A stretch of 64,000 bases of DNA from Halogranum gelatinilyticum (GTDB lineage: Archaea > Halobacteriota > Halobacteria > Halobacteriales > Haloferacaceae). The notes beneath the pieces were generated by a model. The model saw only the letters and a list, made by a program, of their open reading frames with translations. It had not been told where the DNA came from and searched no databases. Shown here piece after piece: positions 59,824 through 64,000 of this stretch (the stretch's first letter is position 1; each line of letters begins with the position of its first letter). The position numbers were made by a program, and so were the translations under genes. Location of the stretch: positions 372,001-436,000 of the forward strand of contig NZ_FNHL01000004.1 of assembly GCF_900103715.1 (NCBI RefSeq), in the 5' to 3' direction.

Positions 59824-60726
59824 ATGCAACTGGGCGTCATCGGACTCGGACGGATGGGACAGATCGTCGTCAACCGCGTCGTCGACGCCGGCCACGAGGT
59901 CGTCGCCTTCGACCTCTCGGCCGAAGCGGTCGCGACGGCAGCTGACGCGGGTGCAGAACCGGCGGAGTCGGTCGAGGACCTCGTCGACCGACTCGGCGAC
60001 GACAAGCGCATCTGGCTCATGGTCCCCGCGGGCGATGCCGTCGACGCGACGCTCGACGAACTCGACCCTCTCTTGGACGAAGACGACGTCGTCGTCGACG
60101 GCGGCAACTCCCACTTCGAGGAGTCGACGCGCCGCGCCGACTCCGTCGAGGCGGCCTATCTCGACTGCGGGACCTCCGGCGGCCCGGCGGGCGCGGAACT
60201 CGGCTTCTCGCTCATGATCGGCGGTCCCGAGTGGGCCTACGAGGAACTGACGCCCGTCTTCGATGCTGTTGCCACGGGCCCCGCCGGCCACGACCGCATG
60301 GGTCCCGCAGGCTCGGGCCACTACGTGAAGATGGTCCACAACGGCGTCGAGTACGCGCTGATGCAGGCCTACGGCGAGGGCTTCGAACTGCTCGCGGAGG
60401 GCCGCTACGACCTCGACCTCGAAGCCGTCGCCCGCACGTGGAACAACGGTGCCGTGATTCGCTCGTGGCTACTCGAACTCTGCGAGGAAGCCTTCCGCGA
60501 AGAGGGCAACGACCTCGGCGACGTCGCCGACCACGTCGCCGGCGGGTCGACCGGCACGTGGACGGTCCAGGAGGCACTGGAGCAGGAAGTGCCGGTCCCG
60601 CTCATCTACCAGGCACTCTCGGAGCGGTTCGGCAGTCGCGCACCCGAGGAGGGCCGGTTCTCGCGCCGCCTCGCCAACCGACTCCGATACGGCTTCGGTC
60701 GGCACGAAGTCGCCCGCGAGGAGTAA
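59824..60726 (+). CDS. gnd: 6-phosphogluconate dehydrogenase (short archaeal form)
   Basis: This 300-residue enzyme oxidatively decarboxylates 6-phosphogluconate to ribulose-5-phosphate. It has the NAD(P) motif GVIGLGRMG at the N-terminus, VDGGNSHFEES, GTSGGPAGAELGFSLMIGG and the catalytic KMVHNGVEYALMQAY. Its ~300-residue length matches the shorter decarboxylating family seen in haloarchaea and some bacteria. Cofactor choice (NAD or NADP) is not settled by the sequence. A single gene. Confidence 0.93.
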   Translation: MQLGVIGLGRMGQIVVNRVVDAGHEVVAFDLSAEAVATAADAGAEPAESVEDLVDRLGDDKRIWLMVPAGDAVDATLDELDPLLDEDDVVVDGGNSHFEESTRRADSVEAAYLDCGTSGGPAGAELGFSLMIGGPEWAYEELTPVFDAVATGPAGHDRMGPAGSGHYVKMVHNGVEYALMQAYGEGFELLAEGRYDLDLEAVARTWNNGAVIRSWLLELCEEAFREEGNDLGDVADHVAGGSTGTWTVQEALEQEVPVPLIYQALSERFGSRAPEEGRFSRRLANRLRYGFGRHEVAREE

Positions 60727-60800
60727 CTGAAGACCACCGGCAGACGGGCGATTTTTACCGAGTGGACGGCCGCCCACTGACGAATCTAATCATAACCCTG

Positions 60801-60806
60801 TTAAAC
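60801..60806 (+). promoter_or_regulatory. TATA box of the ferredoxin gene
   Basis: TTAAAC lies 22-27 nt before the ATG at 60828, consistent with a leaderless transcript. Confidence 0.55.
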
Positions 60807-60827
60807 CCACACTCCGAACCCCTCGCT

Positions 60828-61409
60828 ATGGCAGAGGTAAACCTACTGGGAATCGGCCTCGGCGCCACGCTGACGCTCATCGCCGTCGCCATGCATTTCT
60901 CGAAAGGCACGGGATGGTCGCCCTCGCAGGACATCTCACAGGAGGTCCTCGAGCAGCGAGCGTCGACGGTCGCTGAGACCGACTTCCCCGAGCCGATGAA
61001 CCGCTCCATCGGCGGCGGTGGCGGTGTCGCCGCGGGCGCAGTCGCTGGCGAGGACGGCGCTGAACTCGAAGAAGCCGAAGAGGAAGAAGTCAGCCCCGCC
61101 GATATGCCCGAGGACGAAGTGGAGTACTTCGACGTCGAGTTCGTCAAGCAGGGCAAGACCATCGAACTCGCGAGCAACGAGACGATTCTCGACCAGGCCG
61201 AGGACGAGGGGATGGACCTCCCCTACGCCTGCCGGCAGGGTCAGTGTGTCTCGTGTGCCGCCCACATCCAGGACGGTCCCGGTAACGACTACGTGACTCA
61301 CTTCAAGCAGGAGACCTTCTCGGACTCCGAAATCGAAGAGGGGTACGTCCTGACCTGCGTCGCCTACCCAAAGGCCTCGTTCTCCATCGAGACGAGCGAA
61401 GCACCGTAA
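60828..61409 (+). CDS. Membrane-anchored 2Fe-2S ferredoxin
   Basis: This 193-residue protein has an N-terminal membrane helix (LLGIGLGATLTLIAVAMHF, residues ~6-24), a Gly/acidic linker (~60-97), and a plant-type [2Fe-2S] domain with ligands Cys135, Cys140, Cys143 (CRQGQCVSC) and Cys177. Soluble halophilic ferredoxins lack this anchor. It probably passes electrons at the inner face of the membrane; partner enzymes are not nearby. A likely TATA box (60801-60806) marks the start. Confidence 0.93.
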   Translation: MAEVNLLGIGLGATLTLIAVAMHFSKGTGWSPSQDISQEVLEQRASTVAETDFPEPMNRSIGGGGGVAAGAVAGEDGAELEEAEEEEVSPADMPEDEVEYFDVEFVKQGKTIELASNETILDQAEDEGMDLPYACRQGQCVSCAAHIQDGPGNDYVTHFKQETFSDSEIEEGYVLTCVAYPKASFSIETSEAP

Positions 61410-61613
61410 CTCCCGACCCGGCCGACTTCCTCTCTCTGCTCTTTTCTCGTCGCCAGCTGCGGCACCTTCCGCCGGTTCGTACGATAGCTCGGCAAGTGGG
61501 CGTGAGCCGACCGCGTCGTTTCGGTGTTTCACGGAGGTCGCATCCGGGATGTCGCCGACGGCGAACGGTGACTCCACAACGGTTAAACGGGGTTGGGCGT
61601 ATTGAGAGAGTGA

Positions 61614-61686
61614 GGGCCCGTAGCTCAGTGGACAGAGTACTTGGTTCCGGACCAAGATGCCGCGGGTTCAAATCCCGTCGGGCTCG
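61614..61686 (+). tRNA. tRNA-Arg (anticodon CCG)
   Basis: The 73-nt cloverleaf has acceptor GGGCCCG/CGGGCTC (one G-U), D-arm GCTC...GAGT, anticodon stem CTTGG/CCAAG around TTCCGGA, T-arm GCGGG-TTCAAAT-CCCGT, discriminator G; CCA is not encoded. CCG reads the CGG arginine codon. A TTAAAC promoter element (61583-61588) lies ~28 nt upstream. No intron. Confidence 0.96.
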
Positions 61687-61779
61687 CTTTTGTGAGGAAC
61701 AACGTGACGAGCAACGCGAGCAGACGCAGGACTTGAATCAGAGAACGAACGAAGTGAGTGACCGTCGTTCACACTCCTT

Positions 61780-61790
61780 TCGGGCTCGCT
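61780..61790. repeat. Short copy of the tRNA-Arg 3' end
   Basis: TCGGGCTCGCT repeats the end of tRNA-Arg plus two downstream bases (61678-61688), about 100 bp later. The intervening sequence includes the extragenic AACGAAGTGAG element (61742-61764). It may be a scar, but 11 bp is short. Confidence 0.45.
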
Positions 61791-61823
61791 GTTTTCCAGT
61801 TCGACACGACGTGCAGAGCGTAA

Positions 61824-62708
61824 CTACCGTTCGACGCAGTGGTTCGTGAGTTCGCCGACGCCCTCGACGCCGACGGTCATCGTGTCGCCGTCGCCGAGCA
61901 GGATCTGGGGGTCGCGGAAGAAGCCGACGCCGTCCGGTGTCCCCGTGTAGATGACGTCTCCGGGGTTCAGGGTGAACGCCCGGCTACAGAAGGCGACGAT
62001 CTCGTCGAGACCGAAGATGAGGTGCTCGGTGTTGGAATCCTGCAGTCGCTCACCGTTCACCTCCGTCCAGATATCGAGGTCGTGTGGGTCGTCGACCTCG
62101 TCGGGGGTGACTAGCTCCGGCCCGAGCGGGCCGAAGGTGTCGAGGCTCTTCCCACGGACCCACTGCTCGTCGGCGTTCTGGAGGTCACGAGCGGAGACGT
62201 CGTTGCCGACGGTGTAGCCAGCGATGTAGTCCAAGGCGTCCTCCTTGCTGACGTTGCGAGCGCGGTCGCCGATGACGACGACGAGTTCGCCCTCGTAGTC
62301 GACAGCACCCGTCAGTTCCGGATCCCACTCGACGGCCGCGTCGGGACCGACGAGCGACTGCGGGAACTTGGCGAACAGGACCGGTTCGTCGGGAACGTCG
62401 TGGTCACCCTCGTCGGCGTGCTCGCTGTAATTCAACCCGACGGCGACGACTTTTTCGGGGTCCGTGATCGGGGCGAGCTGGTCGAGTTCGTCACGGTCGT
62501 AGACACCCACTCCAGTCTCCTCCGCGTAGGAGACCGCCAAGTCGACCTTCTCTCGCCAGTGCCACTCGTCGAGTAGTGCCTGTGTCGTCTCCGGAAGACT
62601 GACACCCGCTGCCGCTCCCGCCTCGTGGAGGCAGATTACAGTCGCTTCGGAAACGACGCCTACCCATGCTTCCGCTGTCCCGTCTGTGGTGAATTGTCCA
62701 AGTCTCAT
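61824..62708 (-). CDS. Fumarylacetoacetate hydrolase-family protein
   Basis: This 294-residue protein has the FAH fold: AVGLNYSEHADE, the metal ligands in VDYEGELVVVIG, SARDLQ, the KSLDTFGPLGPELV motif and GDVIYTGTPDGVG. The family covers acylpyruvases, oxaloacetate decarboxylases and hydratases of aromatic degradation; no catabolic neighbours decide between them. The ATG at 62708 (MRLGQFTTDG) is standard for the family; the in-frame ATG at 62774 is rejected. Confidence 0.9.
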   Translation of the reverse strand: MRLGQFTTDGTAEAWVGVVSEATVICLHEAGAAAGVSLPETTQALLDEWHWREKVDLAVSYAEETGVGVYDRDELDQLAPITDPEKVVAVGLNYSEHADEGDHDVPDEPVLFAKFPQSLVGPDAAVEWDPELTGAVDYEGELVVVIGDRARNVSKEDALDYIAGYTVGNDVSARDLQNADEQWVRGKSLDTFGPLGPELVTPDEVDDPHDLDIWTEVNGERLQDSNTEHLIFGLDEIVAFCSRAFTLNPGDVIYTGTPDGVGFFRDPQILLGDGDTMTVGVEGVGELTNHCVER

Positions 62709-62951
62709 GTCTGTTGTCGTGGCCGACCGTTCGTCGGCCGACTGTGGCCGGATACCGTCAGAGTCAGTCACCACCGTGCCTACTGCGTGCTGCCAAGGAT
62801 GAGAGACTGTGTGCGTCGGTACCAGTGACCGTTTCTTCGGCGAGGCCGACCATAGCGTTTGGTATCCAGGTGACAGCCGCGGGTTTCACCCCGTCTCGAC
62901 ACGCCACCGCTACGGGCGTCAAGCAGCCCCGAAGCAGTCAGTGAGCACTGG

Positions 62952-63314
62952 TTACTCTGACTCCACCAGAGTTGACTCGTCGCCGTGGCCGACGACGACA
63001 CTGTGTCGGGTGTGTCGAGCGTGCGTCTCTGCCCACCGGCGTGCGGGCCGCTCGGCGAGGAACTGATCACCGCTGGGACACTGCTGACAGTCGGCTGTCC
63101 ATGGGGTCACGTCGTCCGGAAAGTGTCCGGTGTGCCGCAGATGGTCGAGTGCGAACTGCTCGAACGCGCGGTTACCCGCCCGCAGCTCGTCGAGTTCGTA
63201 GTTCAACTCCCACTCGCGGTCACAGCGACGGCAGGTGACCGTCGGCGTGTTGCCCTCGCTCGTCGTCTCGTCACCACTGTCAGTGTCGTCGGAACCGGAT
63301 GGCACAGTTCTCAC
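62952..63314 (-). CDS. Hypothetical zinc-binding protein
   Basis: This 120-residue protein has TCRRCDREWEL near residue 27 and CQQCPSG near residue 75, a four-cysteine zinc-ribbon pattern, with several His between (LDHLRHTGHFPDD). The Ser/Asp-rich N-terminus is typical of haloarchaea. Base composition is below the window average. Between it and the FAH gene (62709-62951) I see no supported gene. Function unknown. Confidence 0.68.
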   Translation of the reverse strand: MRTVPSGSDDTDSGDETTSEGNTPTVTCRRCDREWELNYELDELRAGNRAFEQFALDHLRHTGHFPDDVTPWTADCQQCPSGDQFLAERPARRWAETHARHTRHSVVVGHGDESTLVESE

Positions 63315-63372
63315 TACCGTGTCGTCGTACTTCTGTCTACATATCCGCGGAGGCCCTCGACGGGACGCCGCC

Positions 63373-63606
63373 TCAAACCTCGTGTTCGTCCCAGGTCTGT
63401 TCGCACTCGATGAGATGATACACGTCGTTCTCGTTGTCCTCGTTCACGAGCACGACGACCTCGTCACCGTCGACTTCGGCTCTGAGAACGGCAGAATACC
63501 CGAACGAACAGGCTGCGTCCCAGACGCCGTAGTCGGACCACTCCGTCCCGAACTGGTCCAGATACAGCTTGTCTCCCTCCGTCATGTCGTGGCCGTCCGG
63601 GTGCAT
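63373..63606 (-). CDS. Small hypothetical protein
   Basis: This 77-residue acidic protein (MHPDGHDMTEGDKLYLDQFG...) ends with VVVLVNEDNENDVYHLIECEQTWDEHEV and has two cysteines far apart. A minus-strand TTATTAC TATA-like element (63631-63637) lies ~27 nt before the ATG at 63606, supporting that start over the upstream ATG. Family not recognised. Confidence 0.65.
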   Translation of the reverse strand: MHPDGHDMTEGDKLYLDQFGTEWSDYGVWDAACSFGYSAVLRAEVDGDEVVVLVNEDNENDVYHLIECEQTWDEHEV

Positions 63607-63719
63607 TGAACCGTCACTCGGAGACGGAGGGTAATAAGGCTTCACGCTGTACGTACTGGGCGTCCAGCGGCGTTCTCACTCACTGGTCGGAGACGGAGAA
63701 GAAAAGACGTGCAGCGAAC

Positions 63720-64000
63720 TCAGTACCGCGACGGGAGATAGGCCAGACCGATGAGGAGGATGATGACCGAGGCGCAGAGAATGGTGACGCCCCACAGTCC
63801 GTTCTCGTACACGTGGAACTCGTCGATATTATCGGTCTGGGTGCGGTAGCTCTCGAAGTTCTGCGTCAAGACGACGCTGTCGTTGTTCGGGAAGAACGCG
63901 AGATACGTTTCCCCACCGAGGCTGACGTTACCCTCGTTGCTCAGCCCTGCGGTGTTCGTCCGCGGTGCGTTCCACGCGAGGGTCACCGACTCGTTCTCGA
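63720..64000 (-). CDS. Hypothetical membrane-anchored protein (5' end outside window)
   Basis: Only the last ~93 codons are in the window; the frame stays open to base 64000, so I extend past the internal GTG. A C-terminal helix (GVTILCASVIILLIGLAYLP) would anchor an extracytoplasmic domain with several Asn-x-Ser/Thr sites (NVSLGG, NDSVVL). This suggests an N-glycosylated surface protein. Family not recognised. Confidence 0.65.
   Translation of the reverse strand, partial: ENESVTLAWNAPRTNTAGLSNEGNVSLGGETYLAFFPNNDSVVLTQNFESYRTQTDNIDEFHVYENGLWGVTILCASVIILLIGLAYLPSRY

Noticed and set aside
62625-62828. Small plus-strand frame with CFRCPVCGELSKSH
   Set aside because: It overlaps the N-terminus of the FAH-family gene on the other strand and has no promoter; the Cys motif is probably chance.

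Overview
This 64 kb window is haloarchaeal chromosome (class Halobacteria; I cannot fix the genus). The evidence is high GC, strongly acidic proteins, TATA boxes about 25-30 nt before start codons (leaderless transcripts), Tat/lipobox and PGF-CTERM surface proteins, archaeal markers (aIF1, S6e, archaeal-type RNase P RNA, beta-CASP nuclease) and many haloarchaea-only small families. Genes are dense on both strands, with a few ATGA overlaps and many divergent or convergent pairs. I see no transposase, integrase, CRISPR array, rRNA operon or replication origin.

Layout. 1-3.1 kb: end of a DUF58 gene and a TgpA-like transglutaminase (surface protein operon). 3.2-9.4 kb: aIF1, a PGF-CTERM metallopeptidase-like surface protein, then a minus-strand run with rhodanese, NUDIX hydrolase, a lipoprotein, two haloarchaeal DUF genes and RimI. 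9.5-12.2 kb: aconitase divergent from a dUTPase-like gene. 12.3-13.6 kb: a low-GC membrane protein, tRNA-Lys debris and a tRNA-Lys(UUU) gene carrying a 41-nt intron. 13.7-25.9 kb: M20 amidohydrolase, a ParB-like DNA-binding protein, tiny overlapping ORFs, siroheme nitrite/sulfite reductase, AIM24, an EamA transporter with a large leader hairpin, a CoA-disulfide-reductase-like enzyme, a beta-CASP nuclease and a PQQ-propeller protein. 25.9-33.5 kb: SOUL protein, HTH/membrane pair, membrane-fused molybdopterin oxidoreductase beside a spondin-domain lipoprotein, a kinase-like gene and a two-domain metzincin lipoprotein. 33.6-36.9 kb: Zn/Cd-type P-type ATPase with three spaced TTAATAAC boxes, then RNase P RNA. 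37-44.7 kb: AMMECR1, then nicotinate phosphoribosyltransferase and a nicotinamidase-like gene flanking three tandem Hvo_1808-type surface lipoproteins. 44.7-57 kb: thioesterase, M23-like protein, lipoate ligase, dihydroorotase, ABC exporter, tRNA methyltransferase, DUF5806, three universal-stress-type proteins, a GNAT enzyme and a DHH phosphoesterase. 57-64 kb: DUF7112-like and S6e genes, M29 aminopeptidase, 6-phosphogluconate dehydrogenase, a membrane-anchored 2Fe-2S ferredoxin, tRNA-Arg(CCG), an FAH-family hydrolase and small genes up to the edge.

Most of this is housekeeping and envelope biology. The most distinctive items are the intron-bearing tRNA-Lys beside a 22-bp copy of its own 3' end; two cases of duplicated metalloprotease-like modules in which one copy has lost metal ligands (the metzincin and the Hvo_1808 trio); and candidate regulatory DNA (the EamA leader hairpin with a start-site palindrome, and the three-box promoter of the metal ATPase). 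I do not see a clear new multi-gene defence or mobile system.
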